From contig NZ_CANLKW010000001.1 in assembly GCF_947491795.1 (NCBI RefSeq), positions 1,240,001 to 1,304,000 of the forward strand: 64,000 nucleotides of DNA, read 5' to 3'. Position 1 is the first letter of the stretch. Each line of letters starts with the position of its first letter. The position numbers were made by a program, and so were the translations under genes. The notes under the pieces are model-generated. The model was not told where the DNA came from. It saw only the letters and a program-made list of their open reading frames with translations, and made no database searches. Positions 1 to 9,620 of this stretch are shown here, one piece after another. Origin of the DNA: an uncultured Roseobacter sp. (GTDB lineage: Bacteria > Pseudomonadota > Alphaproteobacteria > Rhodobacterales > Rhodobacteraceae).

Positions 1-53
1 CGCTGCCGGTTGCGTCGGCAAAGGCTCAGATCGTTTCTTTTCGGAAACGAATG

Positions 54-650
54 CTACTGACGCGCAGCGTTCAGATGCGCCCAGACCGGCTGGTCGGGCA
101 CGTGCAGGGTGATCGTATCACCAACCGCAATCTGCCCTTCCCGCTCCACCCAGGCGGTTACACCGCGGCGGTTCTGCGCTGCCGGCTTAAAGCGCGGCCC
201 GAGGTCCGGGTGATCTTTTGAGATGTCCCGACCCAGATAGGTACAGGGCCGGTTTTCCATATCAATTGTCAGACAGGCACCGTCCGGCAGTTGCAGCCGG
301 GACGACGGTGGCACATGTGTAAAGTCCGGGATGCCTTCGATCACCAGCGAAGCCCCCAGCAGTGCGGGGTCGAGGCTTTCGGTCTCCATTTCTGCGGCGA
401 TCAGTTTGAGCTCTTCCTGCGACAGAACGGACAACTGGCGCACATTGCGGATTTCGGTCCCCCGCGGGTGCTGCGCCAGGACACGCGAGCATGATTTCCG
501 CGTCGGCCCGCCGTGCATCTCGCCCTCTATGCCGTCAAAGCTCAGGCGGGCTTTCTGCAACACCTCAGAGCGCAGATCTGTTTCCTGATCTGTGACACGG
601 CCCAGCCATATGACTGTTCCGCTGAACTGAGTTGGTTTGAGCGCTGGCAT
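54..650 (-). CDS. MOSC domain-containing protein
   Basis: Protein of 198 residues with the MOSC fold (molybdenum cofactor sulfurase C-terminal family). It is probably a cytosolic sulfur-carrier or molybdenum-site protein, but the substrate cannot be read from the sequence. The family signature is an early Gly-rich segment with a nearby cysteine (HGGPTRKSCSRV, about residues 46-58), then RQLS and a C-terminal RGVTAWV/GD block. Length fits single-domain MOSC proteins. The start has a plausible Shine-Dalgarno (AGGGGA), but this lies inside the 3' arm of a perfect hairpin listed separately. It is downstream of ftsH on the same strand, separated by a predicted terminator, so it is probably its own transcript. 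No molybdoenzyme gene is nearby. Confidence 0.85.
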   Translation of the reverse strand: MPALKPTQFSGTVIWLGRVTDQETDLRSEVLQKARLSFDGIEGEMHGGPTRKSCSRVLAQHPRGTEIRNVRQLSVLSQEELKLIAAEMETESLDPALLGASLVIEGIPDFTHVPPSSRLQLPDGACLTIDMENRPCTYLGRDISKDHPDLGPRFKPAAQNRRGVTAWVEREGQIAVGDTITLHVPDQPVWAHLNAARQ

Positions 651-660
651 GTCTGTGTTC

Positions 661-677
661 CCCTGACTTGGTCAGGG
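661..677 (-). promoter_or_regulatory. Hairpin covering the ribosome binding site of the MOSC gene
   Basis: On the minus strand the sequence CCCTGACCAAGTCAGGG forms a perfect 7-bp stem with a 3-nt loop. Its 3' arm supplies the purine run that acts as Shine-Dalgarno for the ATG at 650. The structure is seen directly; a role in limiting translation is inference. Confidence 0.4.
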
Positions 678-700
678 CAGTGTGTCGGAAAACCTGATCC

Positions 701-728
701 AAAGAAAAGGCCCCGCAGATGCAGGGCC
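701..728 (-). terminator. Intrinsic terminator after ftsH
   Basis: On the minus strand, GGCCCTGC and GCGGGGCC pair across a 4-nt loop (one G-U pair), followed by TTTTCTTT. It lies about 40 nt past the ftsH stop and before the MOSC gene, a standard Rho-independent arrangement. Confidence 0.75.
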
Positions 729-765
729 TCATGAATTTTTGTGAAGAAACCTTCGTTCTTTGTGA

Positions 766-2691
766 TCAGGTCGAGGGTTCCGGTTCAAGACCATCATCCG
801 AAGGCGGCGATTTGCGTCCCTTGGACTTTGCCTTGGGGATACCGGTCACACTCGGGGCGGACCCATCATCAGGTTTGTCCTGCTCATCTGCAGGCGGAAC
901 CGGTGGCTCGCCGTCCATGACGCGCTGGATCTCATCTCCGGTCAGCGTTTCGTATTCCAGAAGGCCCTGCGCCAGGCGTTCGAACTTCTCTTCGTTTTCA
1001 GAGATGATCTTTTTCGCCCACTCATAACCATCCTGAATGAACTTCTGGACCTCTTCCTCGATCAGTTCCTTGGTGTTGGCGGAGACCGAGAAACCAGCCG
1101 TGTTGCCCTGGTATCCCTGCGCGGCCTCGGAATAGTCGATGTTGCCGACCTTGTCCGACATGCCCCATTGCAGCACCATGGCACGCGCCAGGCCCGAGGC
1201 CTGCATGATGTCTCCGGCAGGCCCGTTGGAAACAGATTCCGGGCCATACTTGAAGATTTCCGCCGCCTTGCCCGCCATCGTCATCGCCAGACGCTGGTGG
1301 CATTCATCCTTGAACATGTTCAGACGGTCCATTTCCGGCAGGCTCATCACCATGCCAAGTGCGCCACCACGTGGAATGATCGTAGCCTTATAGACCGGAT
1401 CACATTTTGGCAGCATCATCCCCACCAGCGCGTGGCCGGCCTCATGATAGGCTGTCATCTCTTTTTGCTCGGGCGTCATCACCATAGACCGCCGCTCGGC
1501 GCCCATCATGATTTTGTCCTTGGCGCTTTCGAAATCGATCATGGTCACAAACCGGCGTCCGACACGGGCCGCACCAAGGGCAGCCTCGTTGACCAAGTTT
1601 GCCAGATCCGCACCGGAAAAGCCCGGTGTGCCGCGCGCGATGATCCGCAGATCAACATCGGGGCCCAGAGGCGTCTTACGCGCATGTACGCCCAGAATTT
1701 TCTCGCGGCCCTTGATGTCCGGGTTGCCCACGGTCACCTGACGGTCGAAACGGCCCGGGCGCAGAAGCGCCGGATCAAGAACGTCCTTACGGTTGGTCGC
1801 GGCGATGATGATCACGCCCTCATTGGCCTCAAAACCGTCCATCTCAACCAGCAACTGGTTCAGCGTCTGTTCGCGCTCATCATTACCGCCGCCATAACCG
1901 GCACCCCGGTGACGACCCACGGCATCGATCTCGTCAATGAAAACGATACAGGGTGCATTTTTTTTTGCCTGTTCAAACATATCGCGGACACGGCTGGCAC
2001 CGACACCGACAAACATCTCAACAAAATCAGAACCGGAGATCGTAAAGAACGGCACGCCAGCTTCACCGGCAATTGCGCGGGCAAGCAGCGTTTTACCGGT
2101 TCCGGGCGGTCCTTCGAGCAACGCGCCTTTCGGAATTTTGCCGCCCAGACGGCTGAATTTCTGCGGATTGCGCAGGAATTCGACGATTTCCTCAAGCTCT
2201 TCTTTGGCCTCATCAATGCCGGCAACATCGTCAAAGGTGACCCGGCCATGTTTTTCCGTGAGCATCTTGGCCTTGGATTTGCCAAAACCCATTGCACCGC
2301 CTTTGCCGCCGCCCTGCATCCGGTTCATGAAGTAAACCCAGACGCCGATCAGCAGAAGGAACGGTAAAAGCGACATCAGAAAGGTCTGAAAACCAGACTG
2401 CTGCTGCTGCTCTGCACGAACGGCAACTTCGTTGTCGATCAGCAGCTGCGTGATTTCTGCATCTGCGGGTTTGATCGCGACATAGTCCGCGCCATCAGAC
2501 TGGCGAAAGCGCACCTGCTCGCCGTCCAGCGTGACGTTGCTGACCTGGCCCGATTCGACCGCATTCACGAATTCGGAATAGCTGATCTCGCGGCTCTGCA
2601 GCGTGCTGCCTGGCCCGCTGAACAGATTGAACAGTGCAAGGATCAGTAAGAAAAGAACGATCCAGAACGCGAAGTTGCGTGCGTTTCCCAA
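766..2691 (-). CDS. ftsH: ATP-dependent zinc metalloprotease FtsH
   Basis: Membrane-anchored AAA+ protease that degrades misfolded membrane proteins and short-lived regulators from the cytoplasmic face. Numbered from the chosen start it has 641 residues: TM1 at about 6-26, a periplasmic domain, TM2 at about 100-122, Walker A GPPGTGKT at 194-201, Walker B FIDEID near 251, and the zinc motif HEAGH at 416-420. I chose a TTG start at 2691 because AGGAGA sits just upstream with good spacing and the product begins MGNARNF, as usual for the family. An in-frame ATG at 2724 would add 11 residues but places this ribosome site inside the coding region. The C-terminus is an acidic, Pro/Ser-rich tail. Downstream of tilS in the same direction with an 81-bp gap. 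Confidence 0.97.
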   Translation of the reverse strand: MGNARNFAFWIVLFLLILALFNLFSGPGSTLQSREISYSEFVNAVESGQVSNVTLDGEQVRFRQSDGADYVAIKPADAEITQLLIDNEVAVRAEQQQQSGFQTFLMSLLPFLLLIGVWVYFMNRMQGGGKGGAMGFGKSKAKMLTEKHGRVTFDDVAGIDEAKEELEEIVEFLRNPQKFSRLGGKIPKGALLEGPPGTGKTLLARAIAGEAGVPFFTISGSDFVEMFVGVGASRVRDMFEQAKKNAPCIVFIDEIDAVGRHRGAGYGGGNDEREQTLNQLLVEMDGFEANEGVIIIAATNRKDVLDPALLRPGRFDRQVTVGNPDIKGREKILGVHARKTPLGPDVDLRIIARGTPGFSGADLANLVNEAALGAARVGRRFVTMIDFESAKDKIMMGAERRSMVMTPEQKEMTAYHEAGHALVGMMLPKCDPVYKATIIPRGGALGMVMSLPEMDRLNMFKDECHQRLAMTMAGKAAEIFKYGPESVSNGPAGDIMQASGLARAMVLQWGMSDKVGNIDYSEAAQGYQGNTAGFSVSANTKELIEEEVQKFIQDGYEWAKKIISENEEKFERLAQGLLEYETLTGDEIQRVMDGEPPVPPADEQDKPDDGSAPSVTGIPKAKSKGRKSPPSDDGLEPEPST

Positions 2692-2772
2692 GGAAAATCT
2701 CCTAATGCTGCGCGGATTGCGCATCTCGTATGATAGTCAGTTGAGCTTAAGATAGATACTCATCCGCCATGT

Positions 2773-4020
2773 TCAATGCGATAATAGTGCCGCAAGTAAG
2801 GCGTCTTTGGCGCTTTTGGGCCCGAGAGACCAGTCACAATCGGGCTGCAGCACAGGTGCAGCAAGCACAGACCCACCGGACCAGAGCGCAGGGGTTGCCA
2901 GCAACGCGGCCCGTGGCATCCCGCAATCACGCCAGTTCTCAACAGCTCCGAGGCCCTCTGGACCCAATGCGGCAACATATGCGCCCGGCGCGCAGGACGG
3001 GCCCAGCAGCGACCAGCGGCCATCCCACAAGGCGTCAGGGGCGGATTGCACATCGCGGACCCGCTCATATTCCCGAAAGAGCCACAGGACGTCATGCCGC
3101 ACCAGACCCTGGCCTCCGGCGGCTGTCGCAGCACCGTCGTCGGTCAACCCTGCCATCAGCGACGTGACAGATGTATGACGGGGCGGATACCCGTCCCCCC
3201 CGATCCACTTCAGCACAGCGGACAAAAACCGCCGGGCGGTTTCTTTTGGCAAAGCGCAAAAATCCGGCCAGCCCATGCAGACTGCCCCGCCCCGCACGGT
3301 AACCTTTTCGCGGACCACCTCATAAAGCTGGTGTTGCAGCGCGTCACGCGCTTCGGCCATGTGTCCGGCCACCAGCGCGAGCCGTTCGGCGTCGATCCCC
3401 AGAGGGCGGAGATGGCGTAATGCCTGACGCATGCGGATCCGCTCGTAGTCTGTGTCTTCGTTGGTCGGATCGTCTTTCCAGGTCACCCCCCGCGCCGTCA
3501 GCATGGCACGAAGATCGGCCCGGGAGATATCCAGCATCGGGCGCACCCATTGAACCGCGCCGCCGGACCTGACGGGCAGCATCGCGGACAACCCGTCGAC
3601 CCCGGCACCCCGCGCCAGCCGCATCAGAACCGTTTCCGCCTGATCGTCCTGTGTGTGCCCCATGGCCACAGCCGGGATACCGCGCGCCGCGGCCCAGTCG
3701 CCGATCAGTTGGTAGCGGGCCAGTCGCGCTGCGTTCTGAGTATTGCCCTGACCGTCCCAGCCGGTCCATCTGAGCGTGGTATGGGGCAGGTTCAGCGCAG
3801 CGCAGGTTTCAGCCACAAAAGCTGCCTCCTCTGCCGCTTCCGGACGCAGGCCATGATCCACCGTCACCACGTCCAGTTCGTAAGCACGTTCAGAGACCAG
3901 GTCGCGCAAGAGGTACAACAGGGCCAGAGAGTCACTGCCCCCCGATACGGCAACGCCCAGCCTGCCGGTGTAACCAGCAGGCAGCCCATCGACGATTTTC
4001 CGTGAAAGGACCGCGCTCAC
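2773..4020 (-). CDS. tilS: tRNA(Ile)-lysidine synthase TilS
   Basis: Adds lysine to C34 of the CAU-anticodon tRNA-Ile, changing decoding to AUA and charging to isoleucine. An N-terminal PP-loop ATPase carries SGGSDS (about residues 26-31). Next come TVDHGLR and GHTQDDQAETVLMRL, typical of TilS. The second half is divergent. I favour the GTG at 4020, which begins 4 nt after the cpoB stop (415 residues). An ATG at 4080 would overlap cpoB by 56 nt and add a basic, unfamily-like leader. Last gene of the tol-pal run before ftsH, an arrangement common in alphaproteobacteria. Confidence 0.93.
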   Translation of the reverse strand: MSAVLSRKIVDGLPAGYTGRLGVAVSGGSDSLALLYLLRDLVSERAYELDVVTVDHGLRPEAAEEAAFVAETCAALNLPHTTLRWTGWDGQGNTQNAARLARYQLIGDWAAARGIPAVAMGHTQDDQAETVLMRLARGAGVDGLSAMLPVRSGGAVQWVRPMLDISRADLRAMLTARGVTWKDDPTNEDTDYERIRMRQALRHLRPLGIDAERLALVAGHMAEARDALQHQLYEVVREKVTVRGGAVCMGWPDFCALPKETARRFLSAVLKWIGGDGYPPRHTSVTSLMAGLTDDGAATAAGGQGLVRHDVLWLFREYERVRDVQSAPDALWDGRWSLLGPSCAPGAYVAALGPEGLGAVENWRDCGMPRAALLATPALWSGGSVLAAPVLQPDCDWSLGPKSAKDALLAALLSH

Positions 4021-4024
4021 GCGC

Positions 4025-4858
4025 TTATCCGCACCCAAGTCTCTGCATTTCGGCCTGCGCTTCGGCTGCAGCCGGATCACCGGCGAACCGGATCGGAACC
4101 TCGCCCAGGGTCACACAGGCTTCGGAGGTCTGATCAAGCTGACCCAGCGACCGGCCCAGACGAAACAGAGCCTGAGGAGCCAGCGGCCCCTGAGGTGCCG
4201 CGCTGAAGCTGGACAGATAGGCCCGTGCAGCTTCGCGGGTGTTGCCCAACTCATCCAGCGCTTCACCACGTCCCAGATCAGCGCCTGCGGCCAGCGGACC
4301 GCCGGGATAATTCTGGCTGAACGCCTCGAACTGCTGCGCTGCCGCTGCGTAATTTCCGTCGGCGAGGGCCTGCTGGGCGCGTTTGAAATCATCCTCCTCG
4401 CCCACGGCCAGCTGCGTGCCTGTTTCTGTGTCGGTGGCAGACGCTGTGCCTCCACCAGTCACGGGAGCTGCAGTGCCTGTGTCACCGCCAAGGGTGGTTG
4501 TCTCGCCCAGAGCAGCGATGTCGCCCCCCTCCAGCTCCACCAGCCGGAATTCCAGATCTCCGATACGGTTTGTGCCGTCCTCGACAATCCGGTTGATGCG
4601 GAACTCAAGCTCTTCGGTTTTTGACGTCAGCCGCTGCATTTCGCTTTCGATAACGGCCACACGCTCAAGAACGGTAGAGCCACCAGTCTGAACCGCTGGT
4701 GCGCCTGTGGTCGACAGCTCGCGTCGCAGCTTTTGCATCTCGACATAGAGGACAGTCAGCTCCTGACGGATGTCTGCCAGGGTCTGGGAATTGTCCTGGG
4801 CCTGCACAAAACCGGGCACCAGGCAAACAGAAAGGGCAATAACGGCGATCAGGCGCAT
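4025..4858 (-). CDS. cpoB: Tol-Pal system protein CpoB (YbgF)
   Basis: Periplasmic protein that links the Tol-Pal machine with peptidoglycan synthesis during constriction. It has 277 residues with a Sec signal peptide at about 1-20 ending AQA. A coiled-coil follows at about 22-105 (trimerisation region in YbgF). After a Thr/Gly/Ala-rich linker, TPR-like repeats run from about 155 to the C-terminus (DFKRAQQALADGNYAAAAQ, GEALDELGNTREAARAY). It starts 4 nt after the pal stop and is followed 4 nt later by tilS, so it is clearly in one operon with pal. Confidence 0.92.
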   Translation of the reverse strand: MRLIAVIALSVCLVPGFVQAQDNSQTLADIRQELTVLYVEMQKLRRELSTTGAPAVQTGGSTVLERVAVIESEMQRLTSKTEELEFRINRIVEDGTNRIGDLEFRLVELEGGDIAALGETTTLGGDTGTAAPVTGGGTASATDTETGTQLAVGEEDDFKRAQQALADGNYAAAAQQFEAFSQNYPGGPLAAGADLGRGEALDELGNTREAARAYLSSFSAAPQGPLAPQALFRLGRSLGQLDQTSEACVTLGEVPIRFAGDPAAAEAQAEMQRLGCG

Positions 4859-4862
4859 GCTC

Positions 4863-5387
4863 TTATCCCGACAGTCCGCCTGCCAGCACGGTCACTGCAC
4901 GCCGGTTCTTGGCATAGCAGGCCTCGTTGCTGCAAATTTCAATCGGGCGTTCTTTGCCGTAGCTTACTGTGCGCAGACGGTTGCCTGCGACCCCGCGGGA
5001 GATGAGATACTCGCGCACCGAATTGGCGCGCCGTGCACCCAGAGCCACGTTATACTCGCGTGTACCTTGCTCGTCCGCGTGGCCTTCGATCACAGCTGTA
5101 AACCCAGTATTGTTCAGCAGCCAGGTTGCCTGCCCGTTGAGCACGGACTGGCCCTCGGCTGTCACATCGGACCGATCTACCGCGAAAAGAACGCGATCTC
5201 CGACGGTCTGGTTGAAATAGGCCGTTGATGTCGGGTCATTGGCGCTGCCCGGCACAATCGGGCCACCGCCCAGTGCGCCGCCCGCACCACCTGCGCCGCC
5301 AGCACTTTCGTCAAACCGGCCCGGGTTCGTACAGGCCGCCAGGGCAAGGCCCGCAACCAGAAGAACGATTTTTCCTGTAAGTCTCAT
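4863..5387 (-). CDS. pal: Peptidoglycan-associated lipoprotein Pal
   Basis: Outer-membrane lipoprotein of the Tol-Pal complex that binds peptidoglycan through an OmpA-like domain. 174 residues; the signal peptide ends in lipobox LAAC with the lipidated Cys at 19. A short Gly-rich linker (about 28-45) precedes the OmpA domain, with FAVDRSDVT, IEGHADEQGTREYN and ALGARRANSVREYL, the peptidoglycan-binding signature. The C-terminal pair of cysteines in EICSNEACYAKNRR is typical of alphaproteobacterial Pal. It lies 86 bp downstream of tolB, a gap large enough for an internal promoter. Confidence 0.97.
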   Translation of the reverse strand: MRLTGKIVLLVAGLALAACTNPGRFDESAGGAGGAGGALGGGPIVPGSANDPTSTAYFNQTVGDRVLFAVDRSDVTAEGQSVLNGQATWLLNNTGFTAVIEGHADEQGTREYNVALGARRANSVREYLISRGVAGNRLRTVSYGKERPIEICSNEACYAKNRRAVTVLAGGLSG

Positions 5388-5473
5388 GCTCTCTGCCTCA
5401 TGTGTTCAAAAGGGTCTTTTTGTTTTGTTAATCTTTACCACAGCCCGCACCCGTTGGGAACGGCGCTCTGGTG

Positions 5474-6805
5474 CTATTCCTGTAACGGCGACCAGGACGG
5501 GTCGGATCCGCCCTCGGGTGTTCTGACAGGCCGCAGGTTCCGCCCTGTAATGTCAACGGAATAGAGCGAAGAGCGCCCGCCCGCACCCTGGGTTTCACGT
5601 GTAAACATGATGACACGGCCGTTCGGTGCCCATGTCGGCCCTTCGTCAAGGAAAGATGCCGTCAGCAACCGTTCCTCGGCGCCGTCTGTGCGCATCACGC
5701 CAATATGAAAACGCCCGCTGTTCTGTTTGGTAAAGGCCACCAGATCTCCCCGGGGCGACCAGACCGGTGTGCCATAGCGACCGGGCCCAAAGGAGATGCG
5801 CCGCGCCTCGCCGCCGGTTGCGGGCATGATGTAGAGCTGCTGCGATCCCGATCGGTCGCTTTCAAACACGATCTGCGTGCCATCGGGCGAGAAGCTGGGA
5901 GCTGTTTCAATCGAAGGAGCAGAGGTCAGGCGCACGGCCTGCCCGCCGGCGACGTTCATGGCATAGATGTCTGTATTCCCGCCCTGGCTGAGCGAAAATA
6001 CGATCCGCTCGCCGTCCGGTGCAAAGCGGGGCGCGAAACTCATGGTGCCTTCCTGACTTTCCAGAGCGCGGCGCTGTACGGATGCAATGTCCAGCACATA
6101 GATGCGGGGGAAGCCAGTCTCGTAACTTGTATAGAGCACCCTTCGGCCATCAGGTGAGAAACGCGGCGCCAGCACAATGGAGTCGCTGCCCGTCAGGTAC
6201 TGCACATTCGCACCGTCATAATCCATGACTGCCAGACGTTTCTGGCGCGCATCCTTGGGTCCTGTCTCCGCCACATAGACGACCCGGCTGTCAAAGTAAG
6301 CGCCTTCGCCTGTGATCCGGCTATAGACTGCATCCGCGACCTTATGGGCCATGCGCCGCCATCCGTCCGGTGTGCCGGTGAACTGCAGTCCGGATCCCAT
6401 TTCCGCGCCCGAAAACACATCATAGAGGCGGAATTTGACGTTCAGCTGCCCGCCCTGGACAGAGGCGGCACCCGTAATCAGAGCCTGTGCATTGATGGCT
6501 TTCCAGTCCGCATACTGGACAGGTGCGGCAAAGCTGCTGACGCCACCGATAAATGCGTTTGCCGGGATTTCACGAAAAAGCCCTGTCCCTAAGAGATCGG
6601 CAGCGACAACCTGGCTGATCTGTGCGGCAAGGTTTCCGGCATCAGCCGTCTCGGCTTCGAACACCGGCAGAGCGAACGGCAATGGCTCAATCACACCTTC
6701 TGTAATCTCGATCCGGAGCGGCCCGCCATCCTGGGCTGTGACACGGCCAACCGGCAAAACCACAACCATCATCAGCAAGCACAGAATAAATATCTGAAAT
6801 CTCAT
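5474..6805 (-). CDS. tolB: Tol-Pal system beta-propeller protein TolB
   Basis: Periplasmic partner of Pal and TolA in outer-membrane constriction. 443 residues: signal peptide at about 1-24 (cleavage after VTA), an N-terminal TolB domain at about 30-165, then a six-bladed propeller. The propeller strands repeat the pattern PxFSPDGxxIxF ([68 protein letters not shown]). The start codon overlaps the tolA stop in an ATGA, showing translational coupling. Confidence 0.97.
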   Translation of the reverse strand: MRFQIFILCLLMMVVVLPVGRVTAQDGGPLRIEITEGVIEPLPFALPVFEAETADAGNLAAQISQVVAADLLGTGLFREIPANAFIGGVSSFAAPVQYADWKAINAQALITGAASVQGGQLNVKFRLYDVFSGAEMGSGLQFTGTPDGWRRMAHKVADAVYSRITGEGAYFDSRVVYVAETGPKDARQKRLAVMDYDGANVQYLTGSDSIVLAPRFSPDGRRVLYTSYETGFPRIYVLDIASVQRRALESQEGTMSFAPRFAPDGERIVFSLSQGGNTDIYAMNVAGGQAVRLTSAPSIETAPSFSPDGTQIVFESDRSGSQQLYIMPATGGEARRISFGPGRYGTPVWSPRGDLVAFTKQNSGRFHIGVMRTDGAEERLLTASFLDEGPTWAPNGRVIMFTRETQGAGGRSSLYSVDITGRNLRPVRTPEGGSDPSWSPLQE

Positions 6806-7914
6806 TTGACACGCATCCTTTCGGGATTGAACGTCATCTCAATTTCCTGCCACTGTCCATACTTTTCAGCAGGCAGGTCAAATCCACGGGCACCGCAGCG
6901 TATGATTGCGCGCCGCGCGGCCTCAAAGGCCTGGCGGGCCGCTGTGTCGTTTCCGCCGGAGCTGGAGGCCATCCGAATAGAACCGGTCACCGGTTTGCCG
7001 TCCTGCGCCATGGATACGGTGACGACTACGGTTGTACCCAGCGCGTCGGTGGACAGCGACCCGACGTTCCAGCAACTCGACACTGCAACCCGCAGGGCTT
7101 CTTTCTCGCCAGCAGAGAGCGGCGGCCCACTGGGCACAGCGGGCGCGCTGGAGGCCTCCGCCAGTGCATCTGCCAGTGCATCTCTGGGTGTATCCTGCGT
7201 CGTCGGTGCCTCGGGCGGTGCGGCGGGAGCCTCGGGCGCGGTGGCTGCGGCGGTCTGCGGTGGCGTCGGCCGTGTGGGCGGGCGCGGCGAGGAATTCAGC
7301 GTGCGTGCCGGCTCGTCGGCTTCGGTCACGATTTCCGTTGCCGCCGCTTCCGGCGCAGTGGCCAGCGCCGGGTCCTGCTCCTGAGTGCCGGTTTCTTCCT
7401 GGGATACGGCGTCCTGCTCGACAGGATCAGGCAAAGCCTCCGGGTCCGGTTGCGCGACAGCTTCGGGGGCGACACGGTCCACGGCCTGCGGCACAGCCTG
7501 ATCAGCGACATCAGGCACGTCCACTGCTACGTCGGCGGGGGGTTGTGGCAAAACGGGGGCCGCGTCACTCACCTCCGCGCGCGGGGGCAAAGGCGTGATC
7601 TGCGAGACATCGGGAGGTGTTTCCACGTCCGGTGTCTGAGCTGCTTCAGGAGGTGTGGTCTCGGTTTCGGTATCCGGGGCCACGTCAACCTCCGGTGCGT
7701 CCTGTGTGATCTCAGGGCTGGAAGGCTGGGCAATCTCTGTGACAGATTCCGGCGACTGGCCGGCAGCAACCAGGGCTGCGTATTCCGCGCCTGAAATGAC
7801 AGAGACCTCCGTCATTTCAAAAGGCAGCGGTTCCGCGGCGAACACATCCCCAAAGGCGAGCCAGGCAAGCAGAAGAAGATGCCCGGAACCTGAGATATAA
7901 TGACCGGTATGCAC
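6802..7914 (-). CDS. tolA: TolA-like cell envelope protein
   Basis: Position between tolR and tolB makes this TolA, the inner-membrane-to-periplasm connector energised by TolQR. From the GTG at 7914 (7 nt after the tolR stop) it has 370 residues; an ATG at 7950 would overlap tolR by 29 nt. One N-terminal membrane segment (about 8-28, [14 protein letters not shown]) precedes a long Pro/Glu/Val/Thr-rich low-complexity stretch (about 50-265). The C-terminal domain (about 275-370, SCWNVGSL and [14 protein letters not shown], with two cysteines) is the recognisable TolA domain III. The middle is not the Ala/Lys helix of enterobacterial TolA. Start choice is moderately certain. Confidence 0.85.
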   Translation of the reverse strand: MHTGHYISGSGHLLLLAWLAFGDVFAAEPLPFEMTEVSVISGAEYAALVAAGQSPESVTEIAQPSSPEITQDAPEVDVAPDTETETTPPEAAQTPDVETPPDVSQITPLPPRAEVSDAAPVLPQPPADVAVDVPDVADQAVPQAVDRVAPEAVAQPDPEALPDPVEQDAVSQEETGTQEQDPALATAPEAAATEIVTEADEPARTLNSSPRPPTRPTPPQTAAATAPEAPAAPPEAPTTQDTPRDALADALAEASSAPAVPSGPPLSAGEKEALRVAVSSCWNVGSLSTDALGTTVVVTVSMAQDGKPVTGSIRMASSSGGNDTAARQAFEAARRAIIRCGARGFDLPAEKYGQWQEIEMTFNPERMRVK

Positions 7915-7921
7915 GGGCCGC

Positions 7922-8416
7922 CTACTGATCCGCTCCGCCGGGCGCGTCACGTCCGTCCAGCGTCGGGCCGCCGATATCTGTCACGAGGCCGATATTGGAA
8001 AACCCACCTGCGTTGAGCGCGCCCATGACTTCCATCACCCGGCTGTAGGGAACAGCACCGTCTGCGCGCAGAAATACCCGGTCAGAACTGCGCTCGGCAA
8101 AGATCGCGCGCAGTTTCGGGACCAGCTCGCCGGGTGCCGTCTCTGTCGTCTGGATCTGGATGGAGCCTTCGGCGGTGACTGTCACAGTCAGCGGCTCTTC
8201 CTGGTCTGTGGGCAAAGCACCAGCCGCCGTTTTTGGCAGCTCCACCGGCACACCGACAGTCAGCAGCGGGGCCGCAACCATAAAGATGATCAGCAGCACC
8301 AGCATCACATCAACAAAGGGCGTGACGTTGATCTCGGCCATCGGCTGGGCGCGCGTGGTACGTCGCCGACGCTTGCCGCCGCCGCCATCTGCTTTCTGAA
8401 CCATACCCGCGCCCAT
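7922..8416 (-). CDS. tolR: ExbD/TolR family protein TolR
   Basis: Inner-membrane component of the TolQR proton-driven motor. 164 residues: a cytoplasmic Lys/Arg-rich start (KRRRRTTRAQP), one TM segment at about 34-52, and a periplasmic domain. The TM segment contains the essential proton-carrying Asp36 in NVTPFVDVMLVLLIIF. It starts 3 nt after the tolQ stop. Confidence 0.96.
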   Translation of the reverse strand: MGAGMVQKADGGGGKRRRRTTRAQPMAEINVTPFVDVMLVLLIIFMVAAPLLTVGVPVELPKTAAGALPTDQEEPLTVTVTAEGSIQIQTTETAPGELVPKLRAIFAERSSDRVFLRADGAVPYSRVMEVMGALNAGGFSNIGLVTDIGGPTLDGRDAPGGADQ

Positions 8417-8419
8417 AGT

Positions 8420-9115
8420 TTACCCGTCCAGTTGCCGGCTGAGAATGGTCGCGAACTCGTCCGCAAAGGACTCGTAGCCGTGCAGGATACGGTCGGCGTC
8501 TGCACTCAGCTTATTGTAAAAGATCACAGCAGGGATCGCCGCCAGAAGCCCCAGGCCCGTTGCCAGCAAAGCCTCTGCGATCCCGGGTGCGACGACGGCG
8601 AGGTTGGTGTTCTGCTGTTCTGCGATCTCGATAAAGGCGTTCATGATACCAATCACAGTCCCGAAAAGGCCGATAAAGGGCGTCGATGACCCGACAGTGG
8701 CCAGCACGGTGAGGCCGTTGCGCAGATAATCCGCCTCTTTGTTGATCGCCACATCCATCGACCGGTCAATCCGGGCGGTGGCCCCTGCGATCAGGCCGCC
8801 ATCCTCGCGGTGCGACCGCTGCCATTCGGTCATTCCGGCAGCAAAAATCTTTTCCGAGCTGCCAGAAGGCGCCGGGCCGATCTGTTCAAAAAGCCCGTCC
8901 AGCGGCTCTCCGGACCAGAAGGCCCGGTCGAAAGCCGCCGCCTCTGCGCGGGCCCTGCGATAGACCATGAGCTTCATCACGATGATTGACCACGACCAGA
9001 ATGAGGCCACGATCAGCATGATCATCACGATTTTTACGATTAAGGTGGCGCGGGCGAACAGCCCGATAAAAGAGAAATCAATCTCATGCGCCAGTGCCAG
9101 CGTCTCTGCTTCCAT
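8420..9115 (-). CDS. tolQ: Tol-Pal system proton channel TolQ
   Basis: MotA/TolQ/ExbB proton-channel subunit of the inner membrane, partner of TolR. 231 residues with three TM segments (about 15-42, 134-158, 169-192). The conserved TM2-TM3 segment reads TVGSSTPFIGLFGTVIGIM and GIAEALLATGLGLLAAIPAV. First gene of the tol operon proper; 100 bp separate it from ybgC, so a tol promoter may lie in 9116-9215. Confidence 0.97.
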   Translation of the reverse strand: MEAETLALAHEIDFSFIGLFARATLIVKIVMIMLIVASFWSWSIIVMKLMVYRRARAEAAAFDRAFWSGEPLDGLFEQIGPAPSGSSEKIFAAGMTEWQRSHREDGGLIAGATARIDRSMDVAINKEADYLRNGLTVLATVGSSTPFIGLFGTVIGIMNAFIEIAEQQNTNLAVVAPGIAEALLATGLGLLAAIPAVIFYNKLSADADRILHGYESFADEFATILSRQLDG

Positions 9116-9215
9116 ATGCCTGCTCTTTGCCCGTTCCGGTGCGTTTCCGGGTTGTCCCGGTCTTGATTGAGCACGATTCTAGCGCAGCGCAACGCGGATT
9201 GCTATCACTATGCCG

Positions 9216-9611
9216 TCATGAGGCACCTGTCAGGGGCAACTGGCGGAGTTTTGCTGGCAAACGGGCTGGTTTTCCTGTGGCCGCAATGCAGACAATCGTG
9301 ACCCTGGCGACAAAGATCAGCTCCTCCCCGCGCAATACCTTTTGCGACATAACCATTCGCGCGGCGGTCAGCTGGGTCATCGTGGTCACAACCTCAAGAC
9401 GGTCATCAAAACGAGCAGGTGTCACATAGTCCGCTTCGACCCGTCGCACAGCGAACACGATACCCTCCGCCTTCATCGCCAGCTGGTCTATACCGATCTC
9501 GCGCACCCAGTCGCTGCGCGCGCGTTCAATATACCGCAGATAATTGGCGTAATAGACGATACCCGCCATATCGGTGTCTTCGTAAAATACCCTAACGGGA
9601 AATCTGTGCAT
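9216..9611 (-). CDS. ybgC: Tol-Pal-associated acyl-CoA thioesterase YbgC
   Basis: Hot-dog fold thioesterase of the 4HBT family, usually encoded with tol-pal and acting on short or acyl-carrier-bound thioesters. 131 residues. The active-site block is RVFYEDTDMAGIVYYANYL at about 7-25, with the catalytic Asp in DTDMAG. The rest matches the family strands (ADYVTPARFDDRLEV). It begins 9 nt after the stop of the upstream unknown gene, so both are probably cotranscribed. Confidence 0.95.
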   Translation of the reverse strand: MHRFPVRVFYEDTDMAGIVYYANYLRYIERARSDWVREIGIDQLAMKAEGIVFAVRRVEADYVTPARFDDRLEVVTTMTQLTAARMVMSQKVLRGEELIFVARVTIVCIAATGKPARLPAKLRQLPLTGAS

Positions 9612-9620
9612 GAGGTGCTC

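Noticed and set aside
1168..2367. Long open frame on the plus strand opposite ftsH
   Set aside because: Fully antisense to an unmistakable FtsH; His/Gln-rich composition typical of high-G+C antisense frames and no ribosome site or family motif.
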